A stretch of 64,000 nt of DNA from Blasia pusilla. Taxonomy: Eukaryota > Marchantiophyta > Marchantiopsida > Blasiales. Positions 1 to 10,930 of the stretch are shown here, piece by piece. Made by a program: the position numbers and the translations under genes. The stretch lies in assembly GCA_050084515.1 (NCBI GenBank), contig CM114273.1, positions 29,884,001 through 29,948,000 of the forward strand. The letters are read 5' to 3'. Under the pieces are notes generated by a model. The model worked only from the letters and a program-made list of their open reading frames with translations, did no database searches and was not told the origin of the DNA. Numbering within the stretch: the stretch's first letter is position 1; every line of letters begins with the position of its first letter.

Positions 1-86
1 TCCTAAAAGGCGATGTTGACTCGGCCTTCGATTGAAGTCACCCTAAGTACTTCCATCAGGATATCGAGGACCAGGTTCGGGCTCAA

Positions 87-1133
87 GTGCGTCAGGACCA
101 GGGGCCAGAAGGGAGGCAGACCACAGAGAAGACGAGAACCGGAACGACTTCGGCGGTGCAAGCCATCGCGACGTCACCTCTGGTCTTAAAAGCCTACGAC
201 TTACTTAGGGACTTGGCGTCAACCCCGGCCAATATAACCCTTCTGCAATTATTAATGGATAACCCGATGTATGGCAAAATTTTGCAGCAGTGGAAGATAA
301 GCCGTAGAAAACCCAAGAAGTCTGCAAAGAATCTACCAATAGTGGATCTGTTCCGTATGGAAGTGGAAGATAAGGGAGCACTAGAGATAGAGGTGGAGAT
401 TGAGGGACACACCATTAAGAAGGTCCCCATTGACTCAAGAAGCGGAATTAACATTATGACAGAACAGACGGCCCAAGCACTAGGATACACGGAGTACGAG
501 CCCACCGACAAGTATCTGTGGTTTGTGGATAAGTCCCGGAAGCGACCCCTCGGACAACTCACTCAGATCCCAACCATGCTCGGCGGGGTGCTATTTCTGT
601 TGGACTACTTAGTATTGCAACCCCTAACAGCCACTGGCTATCCTTTGCTTATTGGAAGACCCTGGCTCTACGGTGCGAGAGTGACTACGGACTGGAAAAG
701 GAGACGTTTCACATTCCAGGCTCCGGACCAGGTCTCCAAGCGGCTCATCAAGCTGTCGCGGAAATCACGACCACCCCAAGGAGAAACGACACCGACCGAT
801 GAAGGCTATATGTTACATCAAGAGCAGACTACAGCTACTGAGTCCTCGTCCAATGTGTATTATTTAGAATGTTACAAAATAGACGAGGAGTCGATAACTA
901 GCAAACAAAAGTCGACCCGAGAGGAAGAGAAGTTGGGGCATAGCACATTCCAGTTTACAGAAAATATGGTTCAAGAAAAAGACTACGTACAGGTCTTAAT
1001 TACAGGTCAGAAGTCTCTACGCCTCTCGGCGGATTTGTCTCCAACCGAACTCATGAAGTATAAAAGATTATTGTTTGAGTATTTAGATGTGTTTGCATAC
1101 TCCATGGATGAAATGACAGGAATTCCAGCATAG
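87..1133 (+). pseudogene. Retropepsin-like aspartic protease region of gypsy pol
   Basis: An open stretch of 348 codons. Residues about 95-215 look like a retroviral-type protease: a hydrophobic strand, the active-site region IDSRSGINIM, then the second half PLLIGRPWLYGARVTTDW, which is typical of plant gypsy proteases. The expected active-site triplet is D-S/T-G; here the glycine codon reads AGA (438-440), giving DSR, so catalysis should be lost. The rest, to about residue 348, is the linker into RT and ends in a TAG just before the RT frame. The N-terminal 85 residues may be the end of gag. The first ATG is not necessarily a true start because this is part of a polyprotein. Confidence 0.72.
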
Positions 1134-1181
1134 TATGGTGAACACCGAATTGACCTAAAAGAAGGTGCGGTCCTAGTACGA

Positions 1182-1968
1182 ATGAGGCAATATCGCCTCA
1201 ACCCGAAGTACTCGTTGTTAGTCAAGGACGAGATCGACCAGCGTCTCGGAGCGGGAATAATTTATCATGTGTTAAGTAGTGAGTGGGTGTCTCCCATTGT
1301 GATTGTACCCAAAAAACAAACGGGAAAAATTAGAGTGTGCCAGGATTATTGGAAATTGAATGCGGTCACCTTAAAGGACCATCACCCCCTACCTTTCACT
1401 GACAATATTTTGGACAAAGTGGCCGGCCACAAGCATTATACCTTTTTGGATGGATACTCGGGTTATAACCAGGTCTCCATACGAGAAAAAGATCGGCGCC
1501 TCACAACTTTCACCATGAACTGGGAAACTTTCGCGTATCGCGTGATGCCCTTTGGGTTATGCAATGCGCCAACTATCTTCCAACGAATGATGATCTCCAT
1601 CTTCCAAGAGTATCTGCGGAAGTTTGTTGAAATTTTCCTGGACGATTTTCGTATCTTCAGTACACTTGGAAAAAATAGAATTAACCCTCGCTCATTTTCG
1701 CGAAGTGCATTTGTCCCTCCATCCGGAAAAATTGTATATTGCCATGAAACAAGGGATTTTGCTAGGGCACAGAGTGTCGGCTCAATGAATTGAAGTGGAC
1801 AAGGCCAAGGTGGATATTATCGTTGCATTGGAACCACCCACAAATCTCTGAGAATTGAGAGGATTCTTGGGACACGTCGGATATTATCGACGGTTTATTA
1901 GAGATTATGCGGTGAAAGCAGAAGCTCTTACTGCATTACTTTAAAAAGCTACCGAATGGGAGTGGATT
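1182..1968 (+). pseudogene. Gypsy reverse transcriptase, frameshifted
   Basis: Clear RT motifs appear in order: SPIVIVPKKQTGKIRVCQDY, FLDGYSGYNQVSI, FAYRVMPFGLCNAPTIFQR, and the catalytic box EIFLDDFRIFS, which keeps both aspartates. After about 1665 the frame breaks, but the RT continues in another frame through a thumb/connection region containing ALEPPTN and [17 protein letters not shown], with stops at positions where glutamine or lysine would be expected. The RNase H core is missing. The polymerase-domain sequence leaves no doubt about the family, but the gene is dead. Confidence 0.85.
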
Positions 1969-2094
1969 TCAGTCATGGAGGTGGATTGCAACGTGAAATG
2001 GTGGCATATATCTTGGAGCAACCCTGAACGTGGACCCACTTGCAAGGCAGGATCTGATGGCATTAGGATAGCATGCGGCACTTTCCTAAATAAG

Positions 2095-2844
2095 AAGTGT
2101 ACAAGGACTAGACGACCACTGCCTGGGTTTTGGGGACTCAAAACCTTTGACCATTTCACGAGGAGAGGGGATCAATTGAAGTTCTTCTTCTGCCCAAATG
2201 AATCTTGCGCTTTCCGCAAGTCTTATCCGGTTGCCATTGGAGCTCCGGGGAATACCCCCACGATTTGGCCCATCGCCGCAGGTACGAATTGCACTCAAGA
2301 CGAAGTGGACAATCTTACAAGTACCGATTTCAAACTCATAGACGGAGGAAGTTCAGAGCATGTTCGCATTACAGAGACCTTCGCATTTAACCAAAGATTG
2401 ACGTCAACATGTACCCGGAGAAGGTGGATGATCTCAATCCACTATTTTTGTTTGAGTCTAGAAATGGGTTGAAGAGAAACATAATGCGTAGGCCAACGGT
2501 TGAGAGAGCAAAGCGAATTGCATCAGCTCGAGAGGCAAAAATGGAGATCATTGCCACAAAAGATGTCCACAGTGGCAATGGAATAGGAAGGATGTATTGG
2601 GTCAGGAATACCACTGTAAATTCAAGTGTCACAGGTGTGTATGTGGTGCACATCTGTTGCTTTCCCACATGTTCATGTGATGACTTTGTCCAAAGAGAGA
2701 CAAGTGGCAAAAGGTATTTCCCCTTGTAAGCACATGTACTATGTGTTGCTTGTAGTTTTAAGGGAGTCGGAGGTAGGAGTAGGAATCCACCAACCAATTC
2801 TATCCCTCAAAGAAGTGCGAAGTATTTTAAACAAACCACTTTGA
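2095..2844 (+). pseudogene. SWIM zinc-finger protein fragment (MULE/FAR1-like or related), frameshifted
   Basis: The best supported part is a SWIM zinc finger: CSCDDF at about 2668-2685, then CKHMYYV after a one-base frameshift near 2725, matching the CxC...CxH ligand pattern. Upstream (2409-2660) is a basic stretch with many Arg/Lys and then VRNTTVNSSVTGVYVVHIC, the beta-strand lead-in usual for SWIM domains. SWIM domains occur in MULE-type transposases, FAR1-like proteins and other plant nuclear proteins. No transposase DDE core or terminal inverted repeats were recognised, so the parent is uncertain. The region 2095-2400 has open frames but no recognisable domain. Confidence 0.5.
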
Positions 2845-3239
2845 GGATGCAAAATGAGGTTTTAGACTATACTTTCATTTTTTAGAACCTTCACTTTGAG
2901 CTTGAACTCTATTAAGCCGAGGGCAAATGATAGATTTTTTCCAGACCTTGGATGGAAAAAGTGATTGGTTCCACATTTATGATTCCACTGATTTTTCAGT
3001 TTCTAAATTTTGTGCAATTTGCAACTCGTCAGACTCAGAGGGGTTGCCAAAATGTGGAAAAGGAAAAAAAAAACTATGGGAGTGCTTAAGAACTAAGCAG
3101 AAAAGTGCAAAAAATTTTCCTCTCTTCAACCCAACCGAAACTCTCTTCAAATCACAAGAAGCTCTCTTCAAAAAAAAGTATCTCTTTCGATTGAAGGTAG
3201 TTTTCTCTTTCCTCTCTCCTCTCTTCCTCTCTTCCTATC
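2845..3239. other. Spacer without recognised gene
   Basis: An AT-rich, pyrimidine-rich stretch between the SWIM fragment and the truncated end of copy A. It includes runs of A near 3064-3073 and 3171-3179 and CTCTT-rich sequence. No domain or repeat partner was recognised. Confidence 0.5.
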
Positions 3240-3422
3240 CTCTTACCGTACCTCCCAACGTCATAACATCGGAAGCAGAAAATAAAGAAGCGCGGTACAC
3301 AACGGTGGCCGCCCTCAACAACGTGCTCGACACATGCCCCTCATAAGCATCAACAATAGGAGTCGGCGCACTCGCTTCTCCCATCGCCCTCCATGCCTGC
3401 ACACCAACACCATCACCAACTC

Positions 3423-5182
3423 TCAAGGAACGTTGATCAGGATCCATAGATGGGGTGGGATCCTCATCGCCTCGGACAACGTGAAAGATTGAGGAAGCCT
3501 AGTATGTTTCCTGGCTTCCCCTCGGTGTGGATCCAACTGTGCGGCTGCTCCACGCGTCACAGTTGCAGCGGCCTCCATTTGGACAATCCAGCACATCCAA
3601 CTAAGATCCTCCATATCTGTGGCCACTGCAGATGATGTCGATGCCACGGATCCGGCATCGGGTAATCTCAATGCCATAGCGGCAATTTTCTCATCTAGAT
3701 GATGTATATGAGGAGCCATCCTAGCCTCACGCCTGGCGTCTCCCTCGACGCGTCTAGGTGGTGGGACTCTACCTCCTTCCCGGGCAGCTCCACCACCCTG
3801 TCGGGCAACTCCAACTCCTCATCCCCAACGGGACCACCTGGTGCACCCGGATCGGCTACTTGCTCTGGTGCCCTTTCTCGCCCTCGGTCCGGACATAACT
3901 CAGGATATAAACTAGAACACCTAGCGTGTGTATGAGCATAACTTTGACAATATTCACATTGATAACCTCCTGATGCAGCACCATCTCCTCCTCGATACTC
4001 AGGCACACGTCCATGACCCTGACAAGTGCAATCACGTTGATGATGGGCTCCACCACATGACCAACAAGTAATTGTAGGCGGCTGCTTCTAAGCCGTATAT
4101 AAAGGTGCAAGTCTCTATGGCACGGCCTCCCGATATCCTCCTTGAGCGCGTGGTGCCACAGTCGATCTATCTCGGAGTCCACGTTGCTGCACATCTGGTG
4201 CATACAATCGTGACTCCTTTCGCCCAAAACCCATGGTGGCTACACTCTCCTCCGCCATGTTGCGCTCAATGTTCTTGGTGGTCCTAAAAACATCTCTCAA
4301 CATAGGGGAGGTGTTCATAAGAAGCACCCCCTCCCGCACATGTGTCCGTAGGATACGATCCAGCATCGCGTACCATGACTCGATATCCTGAGCCTCTGTC
4401 ATCCCCATAGTGACGTCGATCAACGGGCGCAAGCGAGTGTAAGCCTCATGCAAACTCTCACCCGGATGCCTCTGGAAGTCGTGGATGCTCCGCAACTTCT
4501 CCGTCCGTACCCCCTGGTAGCTCGCCCTCAACTCAATGAAGAACTCAACCATGGGGTTGAATCTGGGACGAACCCGACTAGATCGTACAATTGCTCATGT
4601 GCAAGTGATCCCTCCTAAAAAATCACAAGTGAAAGAGGAAGTAGCCTCTCCTGACTCCTCCTCCTCATTTGGGAACGACTGCGTCCATGACACATAGTGT
4701 GGGTCATAGTAGAGTCGCCATGCCTCAATCTCCCGGGCATATATGTGGGAGAACTCATGGTAATCGTCCATGGGCGCCCCCTCTAACTGCCAGAATATAT
4801 CATTCCATGCTATAAATGGGTTGAACTCTCCACAGTTCCTAGCCCGTTTTGAGTCACACGAACTCCTAAACTCCGCAATGAAGTCGTGGAGCTCTATAGT
4901 GCCTACAGCACCCGAAAACCTACGCAGTCCTCTACCCCGGTCGTCCATCTGGTATGCCCAACTCGTAGGACCACTCAATGTGTACAGTTGATCACTAACT
5001 CTCCTCTTTACGCTCACCCTCGTCTGACGATGACACTGAAGAAGATCAAGGTGGTCTCTCACGTGGAGACCCTCGAAACCTTGCACCACTCCGGGTAAAC
5101 CCTCCAGAGCTACTCTCAGGTCCACTACCTCGCCTCTCAAAATCCTGAAAGGACGTCGTGATGGCCGTCGTGCCCCTCTCAC
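3423..5182 (-). pseudogene. Retrotransposon gag with two zinc knuckles, broken into several frames
   Basis: Gag packages element RNA into virus-like particles. The N-terminal part (5182-4595) contains GTIELHDFIAEFRS and MDDYHEFSH, helical capsid-type sequence. The next block (4552-4115) has FFIELRASYQGVRTEKLRSI and ESLHEAYTRLRPLI, matching the retrotransposon gag domain. A zinc knuckle CWSCGGAHHQRDC (C-x2-C-x3-H-x4-C) reads at 4066-4028 and a second, CEYCQSYAHTHARC (C-x2-C-x4-H-x4-C), at 3958-3917. The section 3719-3423 has a short heptad-like helix (IAAMALRL) also present in copy B. Frame changes separate the blocks, so no functional gag remains. Confidence 0.75.
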
Positions 5183-6719
5183 ATGATCACTCTCAATCTC
5201 ACGAGTATTCCCTCAATCACTCAAACTAAATATGCGACACTCAATCTACACTCACTCACTAAGACGTGTGCTGTGCGGCAACAAGCAGTGTGGTGCGGAA
5301 AATCACTGATCTATCGTCTCATCGATAAACCCTCCTCAACTTTGGATATCCCACACATGTCCCCTAAACCCATACATCAACACGAAACCCAATATCCCAA
5401 ATAACTTCCCAATATCCGGAAATCCCTCACACGTGCACGGTAAGAGACCAGAATGGATAACCTAAAAATAATGTCGATGTCGCTCCTCTGCAAATGCAAA
5501 TCTCAACCCCAACTCGATCATGAAGACAACTCCTCCGATCAACAAGTCATACTCCTCTCGTACTGATGCTGCTCAAACCTCCTCGATGTGCGATGCATGT
5601 CTAGCGGTCCGGTGCAGCATTGGCGGCACGACACTCGGCAATGGAGTGCACCACTTAGCGGCATACCCTCCTCAATCAACAATTCACATGCTCTGCTCCT
5701 TAGTGATGGAACGGCTCAATGATCAAGACGGTGCGGTGCGGCCACGAGCGACATGACGCAACAATTAGCGGCGCGTTGCGGCTACGGGCATCACGGCACG
5801 ATATTCGATCGTTGCAAGCAGCTACCAATTATAACATAGCAACATGAAATGAAAACTCAAACACCATAACCCGAGGTCGTTTGCCATCACTGTTTGATGA
5901 CGCAATTGCGATGACGGTGGCGGCCAAAACAAAATACGTGATGGTGATGCAAGTCAGAGAATCAACAGTCATCGTGGAAGATCCTCCACTCTGTAATGGC
6001 GGCAATGGCAACCAAAGGATGGACGACGCACGAGCGCCGCTCTGAGCAGTGCTAGGCGGCGGCGGCCGACGATGGAGCATAGATGGTGATGGTGATGGTT
6101 GATCGTCGATGGCAAACTATTGACGGTGACTATGACGGCGTCGGACACTGCCGGCATGGCAGTTGGTTTAGGGTTTGAACAATTTAACCCTAAAAATTGC
6201 CTAGTAATGGAAATTTTGCAAGGTTGATCATAACTTTTTGTTCGCAACTTTAAATTGTGCATAATCTATTGTACATCGTGCAGAGCTTCATGATCTACGA
6301 TGGCGTCAAAAAATATTTTGAATCAATTAATTTTGTAAAAACTGATGGGGACTGTCGTAAAGCCCAATGTCTCTTTCTCCTACACAAAATTTGGCAGTGC
6401 TTCCGCGCTGATTTCTCCCAACAAAAATGTAAAACCTATGAAAATAAAAATCAACAAGCTACATGGTGCTCCCAAGAGCATTGGCAGGGGACAACCCTTC
6501 CCCATACTCAATCCCTATAAAAAATTGGGCAGCGCTTCCACGCGCCACTCTTCCACATGAAAAATCAGCAAAGAAAACATCACAAGTAAGCGGCTCTTGC
6601 TCCATTGAGCACTCCCAAGAGCCGCTGAATGGGGAATACAATCCCAAACCTGCAAAACTAGCGAGTGACCAACAAGCTCCCCCATTAAGCTTTCTCACTC
6701 ACTCATTCTCTCTTTGTAA
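5183..6719 (-). repeat. 5' leader / LTR-internal region of copy A
   Basis: This stretch has no recognised gene. It is homologous to 59150-60160 plus 61440-61995 in copy B. A conserved part begins with GGTTTAGGGTTTGAACAATT on the plus strand (about 6159) and continues through segments around GCAGCGCTTCCGCG-type sequence. In copy B an extra 1.27 kb splits this region near the position matching 6140. Whether this belongs to the LTR or to an untranslated leader could not be decided because no primer-binding site was recognised. Confidence 0.6.
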
Positions 6720-7224
6720 AATAAGATCCAATCTCTATTACAACACCATAGTTCTCACATGTTTGCACTCTCACATATCTCTTTCAATGTCAAACCAAAT
6801 CCACTCTCCTAATGAGAGCCTTGGATTACACACACAAGGCAAGCAAGACCATAGCTCCGCCGCCTCAAGCCAAGAGGTTCAACGGAGAGATAATGAGTTC
6901 TCAAGCTCTCTTTCCTTGAGGTATACCCCTCCCCTCTCCCAAGCTCTCTCCATGGTAACCTATGCTCCCAAGTCACCTTGACCTAATGTAGGAGGCCAAG
7001 GGCCACTTGAAAAAAATAGAAAGGCAATCATATACTCAAAATAGTACTTACCTAAAATAGCAAATTCGTCAATATGGCTCCAAATGAGCAGAAACGAAAT
7101 GGAAACCTGCTCTCTCAAGTTTCCCGGGGCCTGAATAGGTCATCCTTGACCTACTAAGTCTGTCCTCCAATGCTCACAAAAGCACTCTACTAGATCTCAC
7201 CGATCTATCCTAAAAGACATAACA
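6720..7224 (-). repeat. LTR-like repeat, copy at the gag side of copy A
   Basis: About 500 bp shared with 49309-49825 (opposite orientation), 51480-51990 and 61996-62427. Landmarks include TCCATGGTAACCTATGCTCC, TTTCCCGGGGCCT and CACCGATCTATCCTAAAAGA. On the element strand it begins TGTTATGTCTTTTAGG at 7224, a TG start suited to an LTR. Its other end differs from the 640-bp LTRs at 49.3 and 51.4 kb. Confidence 0.65.
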
Positions 7225-7435
7225 TAGTTGTTGAGGCAAGATTATGATGGAGTTTAAAGACCATCACTACTTATAGTGGATGCGATCTTGGATCTAGGGC
7301 AGAGATCTCATGTTTTTACTCGTGATGATGTACCACCATTGGCAATGGCCAATCGAGAGGGCCAAGAGAGGGAAAAAATTCCTTCTTTCGTGAGTTTTTT
7401 TTCATCTCATGATTTTTTTAAGGGGGACCAGACAT

Positions 7436-7640
7436 GATATGGGATGAGCGGGGACATACATTAGTGGAGCCCAACTTTCATGAGCAAGAGCAAGGTATGG
7501 GGTTCTCTACGAGTAGAAAAAATGATGCCTATGATGCAAAGGCATCATGTAGATAATTATTGCGTGAGGCTATGGACCTGAATTGTCTTACTTGGGTGTT
7601 CAGTCTTGGTTTGGATGAGAAGAGACAAATGTAAGAGGCG
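7436..7640 (+). pseudogene. C-terminal remnant of retroelement C5-cytosine methyltransferase
   Basis: The frame reads WDERGHTLVEPN, EQGMGF and, after a stop and small frameshift, LLREAMDLNCLTWVFSLGL. Copy B has the counterparts LVEPNADEQERAMGF and VLGQEMDLN at 55530-55390. In C5-methyltransferases these correspond to the last conserved motifs (IX-X), where a methionine-glycine-phenylalanine turn precedes a leucine-glycine helix. Only about 65 residues remain, so the identification rests on the match to copy B and on its position just upstream of RT. Confidence 0.65.
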
Positions 7641-8215
7641 TTTGTGACATTATGTTCACAACGTCTAACGGTACGGGTGAGACATTGGCTTGGGGCGCAA
7701 TGGCGATGGAGAGGCCTCCATAGACTTTATAGGATGTGTCATAAGAGAAACGAGAGATGGAAGTTCATTTTTCTAATGCGGGACATAGTGGAGTGCCCAA
7801 GAAAGAGTCAATGCGTGAGTTGGGAGAGCAGGTTGTTGCTCTAGAAGTTGCTAATTAGCAACCAACATCCTCCTCTTCTTTAGAGGTCACGAGAGAGACT
7901 TGAGAGCCGATGATTGGTCCTAGGTTGATAGGAGTGATGAGGAGACGAATGTTGCACTTATTGTGGAGATTAGAGAATTGTTTTATATATAGTATGCATG
8001 ACTTGGGTACGCTAAAAGCTCATGATATTTGGATTGAGATGGATAGTGGTACACTTATCTTTAAAAGACCATGTAGGTATTTTGACTTGGAGCAAGCCTT
8101 GATTTATAGTAGGAGTCAAGACTTGGTTGATGTTGGACGGATGGAGAGATTGCTTGGAGATTATGCATCTGCCTCAATTATGCCCACAAAGAAGGACATG
8201 CATGGCTAGTGGGCC
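7641..8215 (+). pseudogene. Methyltransferase-to-RT linker, decayed
   Basis: Short open frames without a recognisable fold join the methyltransferase end to RT. One segment (7910-8209) reads DIWIEMDSGTLIFKRPCRYF, resembling the stretch that precedes the RT fingers in gypsy pol. Stops and frame changes are frequent. Confidence 0.45.
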
Positions 8216-8710
8216 GAAAGGCGGATGCGTGGATATTACAATCCTATCAATCGATGTACAAAAGTCGATTGCTATGTTATGCCTACTCTCAAGGAGATTT
8301 TTGATGTAGTGGGGCATGCGAAGATCTTCAATTGTTTGGATCTCCATGCTCACTACCATCAATTTCCCACCCAGGTGGAGGAGAGGGAGAAGATAGCCTT
8401 TCGTCTGGGAAGGATTTTTTGTACCAGTGGTGGTTCTTACCATTTGGATTGAAGAATGCCCTTACGGTTTTTCACCGAGTTATGGATAGGATTTTGGCTG
8501 GTTTGGATTTTTGAAGATGTTCTATCGATGAAATCGTTTTCTTCAGTTCTACGATTGAGGAAACGAGAGACATTTGGAGGAGGTGTTTCAACAATTATAG
8601 TTATATGGGTTGAAGTTACATGTAGGAAAGTGTAGGTTCTTTCATCATGAGGTCAAGTACCTTAGACATGCCATTATAGAGAGAGTATTGGAGTTTAGTA
8701 GACCAAGGTA
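8216..8710 (+). pseudogene. Reverse transcriptase of copy C
   Basis: Motifs RGYYNPINRCTKVDCYVMPT and IFNCLDLHAHYHQF lie in one frame. After a frameshift near 8425, FLPFGLKNALTVFHRVMDRI follows. The catalytic box reads SIDEIVFFSSTIEE at about 8520-8560, where intact relatives (copy B) have YIDDIVVFS, so the second aspartate is lost. The thumb region GLKLHVGKCRFFHHEVKYLR follows at about 8610-8660. The family assignment is secure and the enzyme is inactive. Confidence 0.8.
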
Positions 8711-9430
8711 GAGGTCATAGCGCGCATTCCTCACCCTGTAGATGTGATTCGAGTTCGAGATTTAATTTCATGGGATTGGAAAACTACTACAGATGGTACA
8801 TGAAGGGCTTTAGTGCAATTGCGAAGGTATTGACTTTGTTGAAGAGGATTGACTAGGAGTAGTTTTGGAAAGATGATTTGGAGCAAGCATTTCAAGAGCT
8901 CAAGATAGGTTGACTTCCTCGCCCATTTTTTGCAGAGACTTATGCGTGATTGCCCATTCTAATTACATACAAAGTGGAGTATGTTGGGATGAGGAGCTGT
9001 GCTCACTCAACGAGACGATGGCGGGAAGGAGTTTGTAGTAGCATATGCAAGCCGCGCGAACAAAAATGCAAGGGAAAAGTAAAATTCATATGAGGGGGAG
9101 TGCTTAGTTGTAGTGTGGGCAATGACCCATTTCAGATGTTATTTGTTCGGGAACCCTTTGGCGCTCATCACTGATCATTTGCCACTCACATGGTTGATGG
9201 AGTCTAAAAAGCTTACATGGTAGCTTGCTAGATGGTCACTCTTGTTGCAGGAGTATAATTTTTGAATTGTCCGTTGCCCAAGGCATCTGAACCAAGATGT
9301 GGATGGGTTGAGTCGTAACCTATGCACGAGCTAGAGGGGAGCGATTAGAGCTAGGTGGCATGGTGAGAGTGACGAGGAGATGGTGTCGGGTTGGCACGCA
9401 TCTACCTATTTTTATCTTTTGGCTACCTCA
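8711..9430 (+). pseudogene. RNase H region of copy C
   Basis: The frame around 9000-9210 gives RDDGGKEFVVAYASRANK, NSYEGECLVVVWAMTHFRCY and ALITDHLPLTWLMES, the glutamate and aspartate segments of a gypsy RNase H. The end of the domain reads HLNQDVDGLSRN at about 9283-9318, followed by a tail (ARWHGESDEEM) that is also present in copy B. Stops replace tryptophan or glutamine codons in several places. Confidence 0.72.
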
Positions 9431-9599
9431 GGTTAGCAAGTGGCATCCACTCTAGGGAAGATTGGATGGTGAGTCCTCAGATCTAGATGATAGTGAGGAT
9501 TGGACAAGGACTCAAGACATCCACGATGTTGAGATGATCTTGGAGTACTTGCGCATTGGTGTTTTAGCAAGCACGATGGTTTCTAGAGAGCAAGATCGA

Positions 9600-10922
9600 G
9601 TCCTACAACAAGCTAGGAGGCTCGAGTGGGAGGGGACGTATATGCTTCAAGTTTGGGAGGATGGATGAGTGCGTATGGTGCCATATTGATCCTTCGTAAC
9701 GAGCACGAGTTGTGAGACATGCTCACGAGGAGTAGGATCTTTTTGGAGTCAAGCATACATATAGCTTGCTTCAAATTCAGTATTGGTGGCATGATATGCA
9801 TATTGATGTTCAAAATTTGTAGCCATCTGCATAGTATGTGATAGGGTGTGGGCATCCTTCAATTCCTTTACATCACACTTGCATCCTTTACCGATCATGG
9901 GATTAGGATACTGTTGGAGTTTAGATTTTGCAGGGCTTTATTATTAAAGGAATGCCATAGTTGGTATGTGTTGGTTATGGTGGAGCACTTCTCCAAGTGG
10001 GTTGAGTTGGTAGCGGTGCTAGTTAGGTCAAGTGATGGAGCAGCTTATGAATTTCTTGATCGAGTGCTTAGTCATTCCGGGGCACTAGTAGAGATGTTGA
10101 CAGAGTAGGTTCTTGAGTTTAGGGATGACTTTCAGGCCTTGTATGATCATGCACTGATAAAGCATTATACGACTTTTCTAGATCATCCGGAGGGAGATGG
10201 TTTGGCAGAGAGAGTTGTGTAGATGATGAAGAGAGGATTATGCAAGTATGGAATGCATATGGGAAACTTAGGAGATTGGGACCTACAGTTTCCGTGGTTG
10301 GTGATGGGTTATGGCTTCAGTCGGTAGACATACTTTACATCATTTCTCCGTAATTCTTGTATTATGGGAGAAAGCCAGATTTATCGTAAACTATTTGACA
10401 AGATGTGGTCAAGGTATGTAACCTAAAAAATCCAGATGTATGGATGCACGTGTGTTCTCAAGAGGTTGAGTTGTTCCACATAGTCATGCCTATGGTGTTT
10501 GAGAACCAGGCTATCGCTCAACATCATATTATTATGAGATACATACTACGAGTGGAGGAGGCTATCGAACATGGATTTGGCGATTCCATCATGGCAATTA
10601 TGCCTACCTACAACATGCAATATTGACGACATTGGATGTAATGGCAGGACGCACTATTTAGTAAATGAGAGAGATTTTACCTTCAAGAGTCCTTATTTTA
10701 GAGGGTCATGATGGTACTTTTTGGAAAGGTCCTGTACACAATTGTGCGCCATATCATCTTCCGAATATGGATGGGAGTATTGATTCAAGCTTGCTAGTTG
10801 GTTGTGTACACTTAAGATGCATGTTGTATGGGTTTGCCAGAGGAGCAACCAAGATGCTAGTCTGTGATGGGTATTCTCAAGGATGGCACATGTTTGATGC
10901 CGCCTCTCAATTTGGTTCATAA
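9600..10922 (+). pseudogene. Integrase with C-terminal degenerate PHD finger, copy C
   Basis: The zinc-binding N-terminus is represented by VRHAHEE and LLQIQYWWHDMHIDVQ near 9705-9820, with the cysteine pair decayed. The catalytic core contains YVLVMVEHFSKWVELVA (about 9966-10016) and DHPEGDGLAERV near 10180-10215, which carries the third acidic residue. A C-terminal extension (10665-10922) reads ILEGHDGTFWKGPVHNCAPY and then LRCMLYGFARGATKMLVCDG with GWHMFD. This lines up with the intact PHD finger in copy B, but three or more zinc ligands are changed (Tyr at 10828-10830, Tyr in CDGY, Phe after WHM). The frame closes at a TAA at 10920-10922. Confidence 0.75.
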
Positions 10923-10930
10923 GGGGGACC
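10921..10930 (+). promoter_or_regulatory. Candidate polypurine tract of copy C
   Basis: AAGGGGGACC follows directly after the pol stop codon and immediately precedes LTR-like sequence. This is where a plus-strand primer is expected in an LTR retrotransposon. A weaker match, GTTAGAGGGACC on the minus strand near 52150, sits in the equivalent place in copy B. Confidence 0.5.

Larger units (their letters stand above)
1..1970 (+). mobile_element. Ty3/gypsy LTR retrotransposon remnant (protease-RT), 5' truncated by window edge
   Basis: Conceptual translation in the forward direction gives an aspartic protease region followed by a gypsy-type reverse transcriptase and the start of the RT-RNase H connection. 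The order protease then RT fits Ty3/gypsy pol. No methyltransferase lies between protease and RT, so this is a different family from the elements at 3.2-12.2 kb and 51-62 kb. Similarity fades near 1970; no RNase H, integrase or LTR is visible. Several stops and frameshifts show it is inactive. Confidence 0.8.
3240..7224 (-). mobile_element. Copy A: gypsy element fragment (LTR, leader, gag, start of protease), minus strand
   Basis: From right to left it contains an LTR-like repeat (about 6720-7224), a leader (5183-6719) and gag (3423-5182). The same segments lie in the same order in copy B (59-62.4 kb), with long stretches of near identity, for example around 3245-3350 against 57320-57420 and 6160-6540 against 61455-61830. 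The match stops abruptly at about 3240, at what in copy B is the start of the protease-proximal region. The rest of pol is absent, so the element was broken or deleted here. Neighbouring pol on the plus strand (copy C) is in the opposite orientation and so is not its continuation. Confidence 0.8.
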
